From NCBI GenBank assembly GCA_029259715.1, contig JAJDEP010000017.1:1-64000 (forward strand): a stretch of DNA of 64,000 nt, in the 5' to 3' direction. How positions within the stretch are numbered: position 1 is the stretch's first letter; every line of letters begins with the position of its first letter. This document shows positions 48,929-57,250 of the stretch, one piece after another. This stretch comes from Planctomycetota bacterium (GTDB lineage Bacteria > Planctomycetota > B15-G4). The notes below the pieces were generated by a model that saw nothing but the letters and a program-made list of their open reading frames with translations, had not been told where the DNA came from and searched no databases. A program made the translations under genes and the position numbers.

Positions 48929-49780
48929 CTAGGGCGTGAGCGGCCGCTCGGGCTCCACGCCGCGCGCGGCCAGGTTCGCCTTCATGGTCTCGATGAAGCT
49001 GCGTCGGTCGCCCTCGTCGTAGCGCATGCCCGCGAAGGCCTCGGCGTACTCGCCCTTCACCGCGGCGATGTGCTCCTCGCGGTCGACGCCCTCGGGCACC
49101 GAGGTGCAGAACACGTGGATGTAGAAGGTCTCGATCTGGTGCAGCTGCTCCCACCCCGCCATGCGCAACATGGCCCGGACCTCGTCCGGCGTCGAGAATT
49201 GGTTGCGGTGGATCGGCCGGTCGGCCCGCGACGGGTAGAGCGCCCGCTCCATCTGCCAGCGCAGCCAGCCCGCGTCGTCGCACAGGTTCCATACGTCGAA
49301 GTAGAAGATGCCGCCCGGCTTGAGCACGCGGCGCGCATCCACGAGGTAGGTGTAGAAGTCCTCCTTGTCCATGTGGATGAACACGGCGTGGCAGTAGATC
49401 TTGTCGACCGAGTTGTCGGCCAGGGGTGACAGGTCGGCGCCCGAGACGACGTGGGTCTCGACGTTGTCGAATTCCGCCAGCCGTTTCCGGGTGATGTTGA
49501 CCATGTTCGCGGAGACGTCCACGCCGATCCACTTGCCGGCGTGGCTCGCGAGCTCCTTGCCGAAGCGCCCGACGCCGCAGCCGATCTCGAGCACCGTGTC
49601 CTCGGGGCCGATCTTCATGCCCTTGACCAGGTAGCCGGCGAGCTGCGCGCCGTGCTCGGAGATGGCCTCCTCGCTCAGGCTCTCGTCCACGAGTTCGAAG
49701 GCGCGGATCGGGTCGGACGCGATCTTGTTCCAGCAGGCGGCGTAGTTCTTCTCGCCGACGCCTTCGCCCTTGTCGCTCAT
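48929..49780 (-). CDS. SAM-dependent methyltransferase (class I)
   Basis: 283 residues. Motif I is VLEIGCGVGRFGKELA, followed by IGVDVSANMV and the YCHAVFIHMD/VLKPGGIFYFDVWN region. The start ATG is preceded on the minus strand by AGGAG at proper spacing, so the open frame further upstream is not used. It resembles methyltransferases acting on small molecules or sugars, without a clear substrate. No neighbour gives a hint, since it is alone between convergent and divergent genes. Confidence 0.82.
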   Translation of the reverse strand: MSDKGEGVGEKNYAACWNKIASDPIRAFELVDESLSEEAISEHGAQLAGYLVKGMKIGPEDTVLEIGCGVGRFGKELASHAGKWIGVDVSANMVNITRKRLAEFDNVETHVVSGADLSPLADNSVDKIYCHAVFIHMDKEDFYTYLVDARRVLKPGGIFYFDVWNLCDDAGWLRWQMERALYPSRADRPIHRNQFSTPDEVRAMLRMAGWEQLHQIETFYIHVFCTSVPEGVDREEHIAAVKGEYAEAFAGMRYDEGDRRSFIETMKANLAARGVEPERPLTP

Positions 49781-49942
49781 GTCGATGACGCTCCTGTCGG
49801 ATCTGTCGCGGCGGAGGGGTTCCCGAGGCGGACCGGAGACTCGCCGGTGCTCCCCCCCGGATGCCCGCGGGGTGCCGTCCCTGACTTTCGGCGCACGGGG
49901 GTCGGGCGCTGAAGGGCGGGAGTCTAGCATCGGCTCGCGCCG

Positions 49943-49980
49943 GTTCGGCAGCAGCCGAACTCGCCATCTCGGTGTATTCT
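49943..49980 (+). promoter_or_regulatory. Upstream region of the FG-GAP gene: hairpin and TATTCT
   Basis: GTTCGGC, AGCA and GCCGAAC form a perfect hairpin at 49943-49960. TATTCT (49975-49980) follows 14 bases later and lies only 3 bases before the ATG. The spacing is short for a leaderless start, so it is a weaker case than the others. Confidence 0.3.
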
Positions 49981-49983
49981 CCC

Positions 49984-52602
49984 ATGCCCCCGGACCGGAC
50001 GGCCGCGACCGTCCGGTGGAGACCTTTGCGCCCCCCCCGCCCCCTCATGCTGCTCCTGGCCGCGGCCCTCTGGGCCGGCGGATTGAACGCCCAGGCCACC
50101 GGTCCGTACGCCGCGTGCGACGACGCCTGCGCAGGCCTGAGCGCCGTCGATTGGGCCGGCGTGCAGGCAGCCTGGGAGTCGGCCCACGGGGCGCCGCACG
50201 CGAGCACCGCACACGCCGCGACCGGCGCCGGGGCCGATGGGTCCGAGGCCGACGGGTCCGGGGCGGCCTTCGCCGTCAACGCCGTGGACGAGGGCCACCG
50301 GGCGCACAACCCCCGCCAGCGCTGGTCGACTCTGTTCGACGGCCGGGGCTTCCTGATCGAGCCCGAAGGCGGGCCGTGGACCTGGGGTCTCGCCCTGCGG
50401 CGTTACGGGTTCAACACACAGCAGCGCGACGTGGACGCCCCGGTGACCATCAGCACCGCCGGCGCCACGCTCACGCACGGCTGGGACGACGACCTGGCGG
50501 AGTGGTATGTCAACGACGCCCGGGGCCTCGAGCACGGCTACACGATCCTCCGTCGCCCGTTCACGGGACCGACCGAGCCGACGGGCACGCTCACCTTCAC
50601 CCTGGGGGTGAACGGTTCCCTGGTCGCCGAGGCGACCGGCAACAGTCGCGGCGTGCGCTTCCTCGACGCCACCGGACGCCACGTGCTCACCTACGCGGGG
50701 CTGAAGGTGTTCGACGCCGAGGGACGCGATCTCCCCGCGAGCCTGGTGCCGCAGGACGATGCGCTCGTGATCAGCGTCGACGTGACCGGCGCGGTCTACC
50801 CGGTCACCGTCGACCCGGTCGCCCAGCACGCCTACCTGAAGATCGCCTTCCCCGATCTGCACGACCACTTCGGTCGCTCGGTGGGCGTCTCGGGCGACAC
50901 CGTGGTCGTGGGCGCGTACGGCGAGGACAGCAGCGCGACGACCATCAACGGCGACGAGACCGACGACTCGGCCCCCTCATCGGGCGCGGCCTTTGTGTTC
51001 GTGCGCGAGGGCGCCGGCTGGGTCCAGCAGGCCTTCCTCAAACCGTCCAACGCTGAGGCGGGCGACTCCTTCGGACGCTCGGTGGCCATCTCCCGGAACA
51101 CCATCGTCGTCGGGGCCCGCGACGAGGACAGCGCCGCCACCGGCGTCAACGGTGACGGAAGCGACAACTCGGCGCTCAAGTCGGGCGCCGCCTACATCTT
51201 CGTGCGCGACGGCACCACGTGGAGCCAGCAGGCCTACCTCAAGGCCTCCAACACCGGCGTCAACGACCGCTTCGGACACTCGGTCGCGATCTCACGCAGC
51301 ACCGTGGTCGTCGGAGCCGAGCTCGAGAGCAGCGCAGCCACCGGCGTGGACGGCAACGGGAACGACGATTCGGCCCCCGCCGCCGGGGCGGCCTACGTGT
51401 TCGTGCGCAACGGCACCACGTGGACTCAACAGGCCTACCTCAAGGCCTCCCACACCGACGCCGGCGATCGCTTCGGGTGGCCGGTGGCCGTCTCGGGTCG
51501 CACCGCGGTGATCGGCGCGATCCAGGAGTCCAGCAGTGCCACGGGCGTCGACGGTGACGCGGCCGACGACAGCGCGGGCGCCTCCGGGGCTGCCTACGTG
51601 TTCTTCTCATCGGGCGGCACGTGGAGTCAGCAGGCCTACCTGAAGGCCTCCAACACCGGCGCCGGCGACGCCTTCGGCTCCGCCCTCGCCATCGACGGCG
51701 ACACCCTGCTCGTGGGCGCCATCCACGAGGACAGCGGCGCCACCGGCGTCGATGGCAACCAGACCCACAACGGCTTCTCCAATGCGGGCGCGGCCTATGT
51801 GTTCACGCGCAGCGGCAGCACCTGGAGCCAGCAGGCCTACCTCAAGGCCTCCAACACCGACTCCGGAGATGGCTTCGGCTGGTCCGTCGCCGTGGACGGC
51901 GACACCGTCGTCGTGGGCGCCCGCGAGGAGGACAGCGGCGCCACCGGCATCAACGGCGACGAGGCCGACGACACCAGCCAGAACGCGGGATCCGCCTACG
52001 TGTACCGGCGCAACGGCGTCCAGTGGAACCAGAAGCTCTACCTCAAGGGCGCGAACACCGGCTGGAACGACGTGTTCGGCATCGCCGTCGCCTGCGCGGA
52101 TGACACCGTCGTGGTCGGCGCCATCCACGAGTCGAGCAACTCCGCCGGTGACGACGGCAACCCGGGCGACAACAGCGTCTACCACGCCGGCGCGGCGTAC
52201 ATCTTCGACCTCGACGACCCCTGGGCCGACATCGGCGGGGCCACCGTCGGGACGTTCGGGACACCGCGCTTGAAGGGCGCCGGCGACCTCGAGGCGGGCA
52301 CCGCCGGGAGTCTCGACCTCGACCGGGTCCCGGGGGGCCGCCCCGCGCTGCTGCTGGTGTCGTTCGCCCAGGGCTCGACGCCCATCTTCGGCGGCACGCT
52401 CAAGGTCGCTGTCCCGTGGAATGCCGAGTGGCTCTTCGTGATCCCCGGCAAGCTCGACACGAGCGCCGCGCTCTTGCTGCCCTGGACCAGCTTCCCGGCC
52501 GTCCCCTCCGGCTTCGAGTTGGTGTTCCAATACCTCGTCGAGGACCCGGGTCATTTCTCGGGCGTGGCCCTCTCGAATGGGCTCAGCGCCATCGTCCCGT
52601 AG
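49984..52602 (+). CDS. Secreted FG-GAP seven-repeat propeller protein with shared C-terminal domain
   Basis: 872 residues. A signal peptide (PLMLLLAAALWAGGLNAQA) precedes an N-terminal domain (about 40-280) that ends with VYPVTVDPVAQ, as found before FG-GAP repeats in planctomycete proteins. Seven repeats of exactly 67 residues follow, each with QAYLKASNTGAGDxFG and VVVGAxxEDSxATGVNGD; the Asp/Asn-rich loops suggest calcium binding, as in integrin-type propellers. Residues 742-872 are the shared C-terminal domain (FGGTLKVAVPWNAEW, DPGHFSGVALSNGLSAIVP). A GTG at 49972 is possible but less likely. It is probably a surface-attached adhesion or binding protein. Confidence 0.85.
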   Translation: MPPDRTAATVRWRPLRPPRPLMLLLAAALWAGGLNAQATGPYAACDDACAGLSAVDWAGVQAAWESAHGAPHASTAHAATGAGADGSEADGSGAAFAVNAVDEGHRAHNPRQRWSTLFDGRGFLIEPEGGPWTWGLALRRYGFNTQQRDVDAPVTISTAGATLTHGWDDDLAEWYVNDARGLEHGYTILRRPFTGPTEPTGTLTFTLGVNGSLVAEATGNSRGVRFLDATGRHVLTYAGLKVFDAEGRDLPASLVPQDDALVISVDVTGAVYPVTVDPVAQHAYLKIAFPDLHDHFGRSVGVSGDTVVVGAYGEDSSATTINGDETDDSAPSSGAAFVFVREGAGWVQQAFLKPSNAEAGDSFGRSVAISRNTIVVGARDEDSAATGVNGDGSDNSALKSGAAYIFVRDGTTWSQQAYLKASNTGVNDRFGHSVAISRSTVVVGAELESSAATGVDGNGNDDSAPAAGAAYVFVRNGTTWTQQAYLKASHTDAGDRFGWPVAVSGRTAVIGAIQESSSATGVDGDAADDSAGASGAAYVFFSSGGTWSQQAYLKASNTGAGDAFGSALAIDGDTLLVGAIHEDSGATGVDGNQTHNGFSNAGAAYVFTRSGSTWSQQAYLKASNTDSGDGFGWSVAVDGDTVVVGAREEDSGATGINGDEADDTSQNAGSAYVYRRNGVQWNQKLYLKGANTGWNDVFGIAVACADDTVVVGAIHESSNSAGDDGNPGDNSVYHAGAAYIFDLDDPWADIGGATVGTFGTPRLKGAGDLEAGTAGSLDLDRVPGGRPALLLVSFAQGSTPIFGGTLKVAVPWNAEWLFVIPGKLDTSAALLLPWTSFPAVPSGFELVFQYLVEDPGHFSGVALSNGLSAIVP
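50824..52230 (+). repeat. Seven tandem 201-bp repeats
   Basis: Repeat starts (the CAGCAGGCCTACCTC-like site) fall at 50824, 51025, 51226, 51427, 51628, 51829 and 52030, each exactly 201 bases apart. The units encode the FG-GAP blades. The absence of any insertion or deletion points to duplication of whole blades. Confidence 0.9.
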
Positions 52603-52661
52603 CGCCCCGGCTGCGGCGGTGGTGCGCCCATGTAGCGCAATGCGGGCCGATCGGGAGAGCA

Positions 52662-52735
52662 TGGAGGCGGCACCCGGATTCGAACCGGGGATGACGGATT
52701 TGCAATCCGTTGCCTTACCACTTGGCCATGCCGCC
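52662..52735 (-). tRNA. tRNA-Cys (GCA)
   Basis: On the minus strand GGCGGCA (52735-52729) pairs with TGCCGCC (52672-52666). The anticodon stem-loop GGATTGCAAATCC gives GCA, the T loop is GGTTCGAATCC, and the discriminator is T, as usual for Cys. CCA is encoded (52664-52662), unlike in tRNA-Leu at 27296. Confidence 0.95.
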
Positions 52736-52876
52736 TGCTCTCGTGGCCGTGCGGCGGTCTGAAAACAACGACCGTCGACGGATCGCGGACCTTAGCAGGC
52801 CGCACGCCCCCGGGACAGACGGGCACACCCTCCGGCGGGCCGCTGGAGGGGGCTACCCTGGCCAGCCCGTCGCTGC

Positions 52877-52882
52877 TATAGA
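52877..52882 (+). promoter_or_regulatory. Candidate -10 element (TATAGA)
   Basis: TATAGA ends 7 bases before the ATG of the small protein gene at 52890. It matches four of six positions of the -10 consensus and has no ribosome binding site after it. Confidence 0.4.
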
Positions 52883-52889
52883 TGCGCCC

Positions 52890-53189
52890 ATGACTGATGC
52901 CCTCCCTTCTGGCTCCTCCGACCCCGCACGCCGGACGCTGGTGGGCTTCGGCCTCGACGGCGCCGGCCTGGGCCCGGCCTCCCGGGACGGCGAGACCCGC
53001 GTCACCCAGGGCGACGACTACGTGCTCATGGGCGGCGCCGCGCCGCTCCATTCCCAGATGCAGGACCTGGCCGAGACCATGGCCCAGGCCTGCCGGGACG
53101 AAGGCACCACCCTGGGCCAGGCGCCCAAGGAGCTGATTGAGGAGATCCTGAGCGAGATGGCGGCCGACGATGGCCCGCCGCAACGCTGA
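52890..53189 (+). CDS. Small uncharacterised protein (99 residues)
   Basis: Acidic protein, polar for the first 45 residues, with a helical Glu/Ala-rich C-terminal half (PLHSQMQDLAETMAQACRDE and APKELIEEILSEMAADDGP). No family is recognised and no signal peptide or membrane segment is present. The open frame upstream runs through tRNA-Cys, so it cannot be coding; the ATG here follows a TATAGA box by 7 bases. It may be a small cytoplasmic adaptor or regulator; function unknown. Confidence 0.6.
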   Translation: MTDALPSGSSDPARRTLVGFGLDGAGLGPASRDGETRVTQGDDYVLMGGAAPLHSQMQDLAETMAQACRDEGTTLGQAPKELIEEILSEMAADDGPPQR

Positions 53190-53286
53190 TTTGGGCCTCC
53201 TTGTAGCTGCCCCTCCACAGGAGCGGCCGACCCGCTGGACCCGTCTCGGGGCCCCTCTGCCGGGGTGCAGGCCCCTCCGACCTGCA

Positions 53287-53314
53287 AGTTATCCACAAGT
53301 GACCGTGGATAACT
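53287..53314. promoter_or_regulatory. Pair of facing DnaA boxes (inverted repeat)
   Basis: AGTTATCCAC (53287-53296) and GTGGATAACT (53305-53314) are perfect inverted 10-mers with an 8-base spacer. TTATCCACA at 53289-53297 is the full DnaA box consensus; the other arm matches 8 of 9. They lie 22 bases before the GTG of the lyase gene. No dnaA, dnaN or AT-rich unwinding element is near, so a regulatory or titration site is more likely than an origin. Confidence 0.6.
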
Positions 53315-53336
53315 CCGCCCACCCGGTGCGCCGGCG

Positions 53337-54332
53337 GTGATCCACCCCGATGAGGCCCTCCTGGACCCGGGTCGGCGCCTGCCCATGATCGCCCCGTGTG
53401 ACCACTACGCGGGCACCGAGCGGCGCATGATCAAGGCCCTCGGCCTCCAGGCTGAGCGGGGTCCGGTCCTCGACGTGACCCTCGATCTCGAGGACGGGGC
53501 CCCCGCCGACGCCGGCCTCGAGCACGCCGACCTCATCGTCGACCTGCTCAAGAGTGCCGGCAACGTGCACCGGCAGGCGGGCGTCCGGGTCCACGGCCAC
53601 GACCACCCGCTGTGGCGTGAGGAGGTCAAACGCATCGTCGCCGGCGCGGGCGACGTCGTCGCCCACATCACCATCCCCAAGGCGCGCTCTGCTCGCGATG
53701 CCGTCGACGCACAGACCGCCGTGCAGTCGGCGTGCGTTGACGCCGGTCTCGAGCGCGAGATCCCGCTGCACATCCTGATCGAGACCCACGGCGCGCTGCG
53801 GGACGCCGCGAAGATCGCCACCGTGCCGTGGGTGCGCGGACTCGACTTCGGTCACATGGACTTCATCTCGACGCACCAGGGCGCGATCCCCGAGTCGGCC
53901 ATGCGTTCGCCGGGGCAATTCGATCACGCCCTCTTGCGCATGGCCAAGGCAACACTGACATCCGCCGCGCTGTGTCACGGACGCGTGCCCGCGCACAACG
54001 TCACCCTCGCCGTCGACGACCCCGAGCAGGCCGGCCGCGACGCCCGTCGCGCCCGCAACGAGTTCGGCTTTCTGCGCATGTGGTCGATCCACCCGTCGCA
54101 GATCGATCCCATCGTCGCGGCCTTCGCACCCGACGACGACGAGGTCACGCGGGCCGGCGAGATCCTGCTCGCGGCGGCCCGGGTCGACTGGGCGCCCATC
54201 CGCTTCGAGGATGAACTCGCCGACCGGGCCAGCTATCGGCACCACTGGTTGTTGCTGCAGCGGGCCGAGCGCGCGGGGCGTCCGCTCCCCGGGCCGGTGC
54301 GCGCGACCTTCTTCGCGGACCGCCCGGACTAG
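53337..54332 (+). CDS. CitE-like HpcH/HpaI aldolase (citrate or malyl-CoA lyase family)
   Basis: 331 residues from a GTG start. The opening VIHPDEALLDPGRRLPMIAPCDHYAGTE is close to CitE-like proteins that begin this way; the metal-binding acidic residues lie in DVTLDLEDGAPADA and IETHGALRDAAKI, and RMWSIHPSQIDPIVAAF closes the barrel. These enzymes cleave or form (3S)-malyl-CoA, citramalyl-CoA or citryl-CoA analogues. The glyoxylate-shunt genes at 34-37 kb are far away, so a shared pathway is only a guess. It is convergent with the small gene at 54392. Confidence 0.83.
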   Translation: MIHPDEALLDPGRRLPMIAPCDHYAGTERRMIKALGLQAERGPVLDVTLDLEDGAPADAGLEHADLIVDLLKSAGNVHRQAGVRVHGHDHPLWREEVKRIVAGAGDVVAHITIPKARSARDAVDAQTAVQSACVDAGLEREIPLHILIETHGALRDAAKIATVPWVRGLDFGHMDFISTHQGAIPESAMRSPGQFDHALLRMAKATLTSAALCHGRVPAHNVTLAVDDPEQAGRDARRARNEFGFLRMWSIHPSQIDPIVAAFAPDDDEVTRAGEILLAAARVDWAPIRFEDELADRASYRHHWLLLQRAERAGRPLPGPVRATFFADRPD

Positions 54333-54338
54333 CCGCTG

Positions 54339-54394
54339 GCGTCCGCGCGCCTGCGTCCGCGGATCAGCGTCCGCGCGTCAGGGCCCGCGGATCA
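54339..54394. repeat. Four tandem 14-bp repeats
   Basis: Units GCGTCCGCGCGCCT, GCGTCCGCGGATCA, GCGTCCGCGCGTCA and GGGCCCGCGGATCA lie end to end between the convergent lyase gene and the small minus-strand gene. The last unit supplies the stop codon of the latter. Confidence 0.85.
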
Positions 54395-54859
54395 GGCCTC
54401 GGAGACGGTGCCCAGGGCGTCCTCGATGGCCTCGATCTCGGGCCACTGGCGACGGGCCACGGCCAGGTACAGCCGCACGTCTTCCTTGTCGTGGTCGTTC
54501 AGCAGGGCCTCGACGGTGACGGCGACCTGCGTGCCGTCCGGCTCGGCATCGTCCTCGCCGATCTGCCCGTCCTCGTGCTCGACGCCGGTGCCATCGAGGA
54601 AGTCGACCACCAACGCCTTGCGCGGACCCAGGAAGTAGCTGCGCAGCATGTCGAGGGCCAGGTCCTCGTCGCGCTCGCGCCGCAGGAAGGCGCGCAGGGC
54701 CTTCAGCTTCATCGGCAGGGGCCGACGCGCGGCCGTGGCCACGCGGCTGTTGAGCATGCGCGCGATGGGAACGTCGAGGCCCGCCTTGGCGTTGTCCTCG
54801 AGACTGCCGTAGAGCGACGCAAAGCGCTCATCGGACATGGCCAGCAATTCATCGAGCAC
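54392..54859 (-). CDS. Uncharacterised protein (155 residues)
   Basis: Acidic, helical protein from a GTG start (MLDELLAMSDERFASLYGSL). Basic helix MKLKALRAFLRRERDE lies near residues 50-65, and a Asp/Glu-rich loop (GVEHEDGQIGEDDAEPDG) near 90-108. No signal, no known motif. It lies 27 bases after PepA on the same strand and is probably co-transcribed with it. Its stop lies within a tandem-repeat array, so its C-terminus may vary. Confidence 0.6.
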   Translation of the reverse strand: MLDELLAMSDERFASLYGSLEDNAKAGLDVPIARMLNSRVATAARRPLPMKLKALRAFLRRERDEDLALDMLRSYFLGPRKALVVDFLDGTGVEHEDGQIGEDDAEPDGTQVAVTVEALLNDHDKEDVRLYLAVARRQWPEIEAIEDALGTVSEA

Positions 54860-54886
54860 GCCTGGTTCCCCCTGCCGTTGCGGCGC

Positions 54887-56341
54887 TCAGCGCCAGTTCG
54901 TGATGGCGTCGAACAGCAGGCGCACGCCGAAGCCGCTCGCGCCGTCGACGTAGTAGTCCCGCTTGCGACTGCCCCACGCCGCGCCGGCGATGTCGATGTG
55001 CGCGTGCGGGAAGCCCTCGGTGAAGTGGAACAGGAACTGGGCCGCCGTGCAGCTGCCGCCATCCCGGCCGGCCGCGTTCTTGATGTCGCCGAAGCGGCCC
55101 TTGATCTGATCGCGGTAGACGTCGTAGGTCGGCATGGGCCAGACCTTCTCGCCGGTCCGGGCGCCTGCCGCGACGAGACGCTGCTGCAGCTTCTCGTCCG
55201 CGCAGAATACGCCGGCCGCCTCGTGCCCGAGCGCCACGACGATGGCCCCCGTGAGCGTGGCCATGTCGATGATCGCGTCGGGCTTGAACTTGGTCGCGTG
55301 GTGCAGCGCATCGGAGAGGATCACCCGCCCCTCGGCGTCGGTGTTCATCACCTCGATGGTCTTGCCGTTGGCCGTGGTGAGCACGTCGCCGGGCTTGTAG
55401 GCGTTCGCACCGAGCAGGTTCTCGGTGGTCGGCACGATGCCGATCACGCGCACGCCCTTGGGCTTGAGGGCGCCGATGGCCTCCATCAGCCCGAGGGTCG
55501 CGGCGCCGCCGCACATGTCGTACTTCATCTCATCCATGTGCGCGGCGGGCTTGATGGAGATGCCGCCGGCATCGAACGTCAGGCCCTTGCCGACGACGCA
55601 GATGGTGCGCTTGTAGTTGGCCGGCTTGTAGTCGAGCTCGATCAGGAACGGCGGCTGGGCGCTGCCCTGGTTCACGCCCAGGATGCCGCCCATCTTCATG
55701 CGCTCGAGATCCTTCTTGCCGTGGATCTTGCAGCGCAGTCCGTGGCGCTTTCCGATCTTGCGCGCAGTGTCGGCGAGGTGGCGCGGCGTGGCCATGTTGC
55801 CCGGCATGTCGCCGAGTTCCCGGGCCAGGTTGGCGCCGTCGGCCAGGCGCCGGGCCTGCTTGAGCACGCCGGCCGCCCCTTTGAGGCTGGTGACGATGGT
55901 GGCCGAAGCCGGCGGCTTGGCCCCCGCCCGCGGCTTGGGATAGCGATGCTCGGCCAGCACGGCCCCTTCGCCCATGGCGCCCAGGGTGGTGGCGTCGAGC
56001 TTGACCTTGCCGCCGCAGGTGATGGTGACCGCGTTGGCACCCAGCTCGGCCGCCTGGCGCGCGGCGATGGCGCCGGCGCGGCGGAAGTCCTCAGCCTCCA
56101 GCTCACTCACCTTGCCCATGCCCAACAGCAGCAGAGCCCGCGGACCGCCGCGGCTCTCGGCGTGCAGCATCAGCGTCTGGCGCAGGTCGCCTTCGAAGGG
56201 CTTCTTCGGACCGGTCAGGCCGGCCGCCCGGGCGCCCAGAGCGCCTCCCGGAAGCTTGGCGTGGCGGCCCTTGTCGACGAGCACGACGAGCAAGGGCGTG
56301 GCGGACCGATCGGCACTGGCGGGGGCAACAGCGAGGCGCAT
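54887..56341 (-). CDS. pepA: Leucyl aminopeptidase (M17, PepA)
   Basis: 484 residues, the usual length. The metal-binding and catalytic motifs are VGKGLTFDAGGISIKP and MKYDMCGGAA; NTDAEGRVIL is the family signature. M17 enzymes are hexameric, two-metal aminopeptidases, and E. coli PepA also binds DNA. The N-terminal half (about 1-160) is the smaller M17 domain. The gene is divergent from RsmE with a 124-base gap. Confidence 0.93.
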   Translation of the reverse strand: MRLAVAPASADRSATPLLVVLVDKGRHAKLPGGALGARAAGLTGPKKPFEGDLRQTLMLHAESRGGPRALLLLGMGKVSELEAEDFRRAGAIAARQAAELGANAVTITCGGKVKLDATTLGAMGEGAVLAEHRYPKPRAGAKPPASATIVTSLKGAAGVLKQARRLADGANLARELGDMPGNMATPRHLADTARKIGKRHGLRCKIHGKKDLERMKMGGILGVNQGSAQPPFLIELDYKPANYKRTICVVGKGLTFDAGGISIKPAAHMDEMKYDMCGGAATLGLMEAIGALKPKGVRVIGIVPTTENLLGANAYKPGDVLTTANGKTIEVMNTDAEGRVILSDALHHATKFKPDAIIDMATLTGAIVVALGHEAAGVFCADEKLQQRLVAAGARTGEKVWPMPTYDVYRDQIKGRFGDIKNAAGRDGGSCTAAQFLFHFTEGFPHAHIDIAGAAWGSRKRDYYVDGASGFGVRLLFDAITNWR

Positions 56342-56465
56342 GACGTCTCCGAGGATGCGCCCGAGGTTGTTCCCTCGGACGGGTTCGCTTCACAAGGGCC
56401 GGGCACGGTATCACAGGGACTCTCGCGGTCGGAAGCGCGCTGCAGTCCCCCCCGGAGGCCCGGCC

Positions 56466-57206
56466 TTGGCCCACCATCCCCGCTGCCTGGTGAAGGACCT
56501 GGGGAACGCCGCGGCCGGCGACGAGATCACGCTCGACCGGGCGGCGGCCCATCACCTCGGGCGCGTGCTGCGTCGCCGGGCAGGCGACCCGGTGGAGGTC
56601 GTCGACGGCGCCGGCGGTTGCGCCCACGCCACCTGGCACGGGGAAGGGCGCTTGCAGCTGACCGAGGTGCTGCCGCGCGAACCCGAGCCGTCGGGGTGCG
56701 TGACCCTGGCCCTGCCGCCGCCGCGCCTGCCGCGCCTCGAATGGCTGGTGGAGAAGGCGACCGAGCTCGACGTCGACCGCTTGCTGCTGCTGCAGACCGA
56801 CCACTCGCAGCGCGACCTCTCCCCCAACCGCCTGGAGCGCCTGCGCCGCAAGGCCGAGTCGGCGCTGCTCCAGTGCGGACGTCGGCATGGCCTGCAGTTG
56901 TCCGGGCCGGTCGCCTTCGACGAGGTCCTCGCGTCCGTGGTCGCAGAGTCGCCGGCACCCACCACGGAGATCTGGCTCGCCCGTCCGGGCGGAGCCGCCC
57001 CGCCGCCTCCGGCCCCGCTCCGGGACGGCGCCCCGGCCCCGGCGCTGCTGATCCTGATCGGTCCCGAGGGCGGCTTTCACGCCGAAGAGGAAGCCGCGGC
57101 CACCCGGGCCGGCGCCCGGCCGGTGACGCTGGGCCGCACGACGCTGCGCATGGAGACCGCCGCCCTGGCCCTCGCGGCCTGGGCCACCGCCCGCCGGGGT
57201 CCCTAG
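56466..57206 (+). CDS. rsmE: 16S rRNA m3U1498 methyltransferase RsmE
   Basis: 246 residues from TTG 56466, supported by GGAGG at 56454-56458 (7 bases before). The family features are HHLGRVLRRRAGDPV (N-terminal PUA-like domain), EWLVEKATELDVDRLLLLQT, ILIGPEGGFHAEEEAAA and the knotted SPOUT end LGRTTLRMETAALAL. It methylates N3 of U1498 in the decoding region. The long open frame upstream on this strand is antisense to PepA and not coding. It may share a transcript with the uracil-DNA glycosylase gene, 44 bases on. Confidence 0.92.
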   Translation: MAHHPRCLVKDLGNAAAGDEITLDRAAAHHLGRVLRRRAGDPVEVVDGAGGCAHATWHGEGRLQLTEVLPREPEPSGCVTLALPPPRLPRLEWLVEKATELDVDRLLLLQTDHSQRDLSPNRLERLRRKAESALLQCGRRHGLQLSGPVAFDEVLASVVAESPAPTTEIWLARPGGAAPPPPAPLRDGAPAPALLILIGPEGGFHAEEEAAATRAGARPVTLGRTTLRMETAALALAAWATARRGP

Positions 57207-57236
57207 GCCACATCGCACGCCCACGCGGCCAATCGC

Positions 57237-57242
57237 TACGAT
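57237..57242 (+). promoter_or_regulatory. Candidate -10 element (TACGAT)
   Basis: TACGAT ends 8 bases before the ATG of the uracil-DNA glycosylase gene, without a ribosome binding site. Confidence 0.4.
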
Positions 57243-57250
57243 GCCGCGCC

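Noticed and set aside
50824..52230. Repeat array as CRISPR or satellite
   Set aside because: The repeats are 201 bp, in frame, and encode FG-GAP blades without spacers.
52710..52889. Upstream extension of the small protein gene at 52890
   Set aside because: It would be read through the tRNA-Cys gene; the later ATG has its own -10-like box.
53190..53336. Possible replication origin because of DnaA boxes
   Set aside because: Only two boxes, no AT-rich stretch, and no dnaA, dnaN, gyrB or parAB genes nearby.
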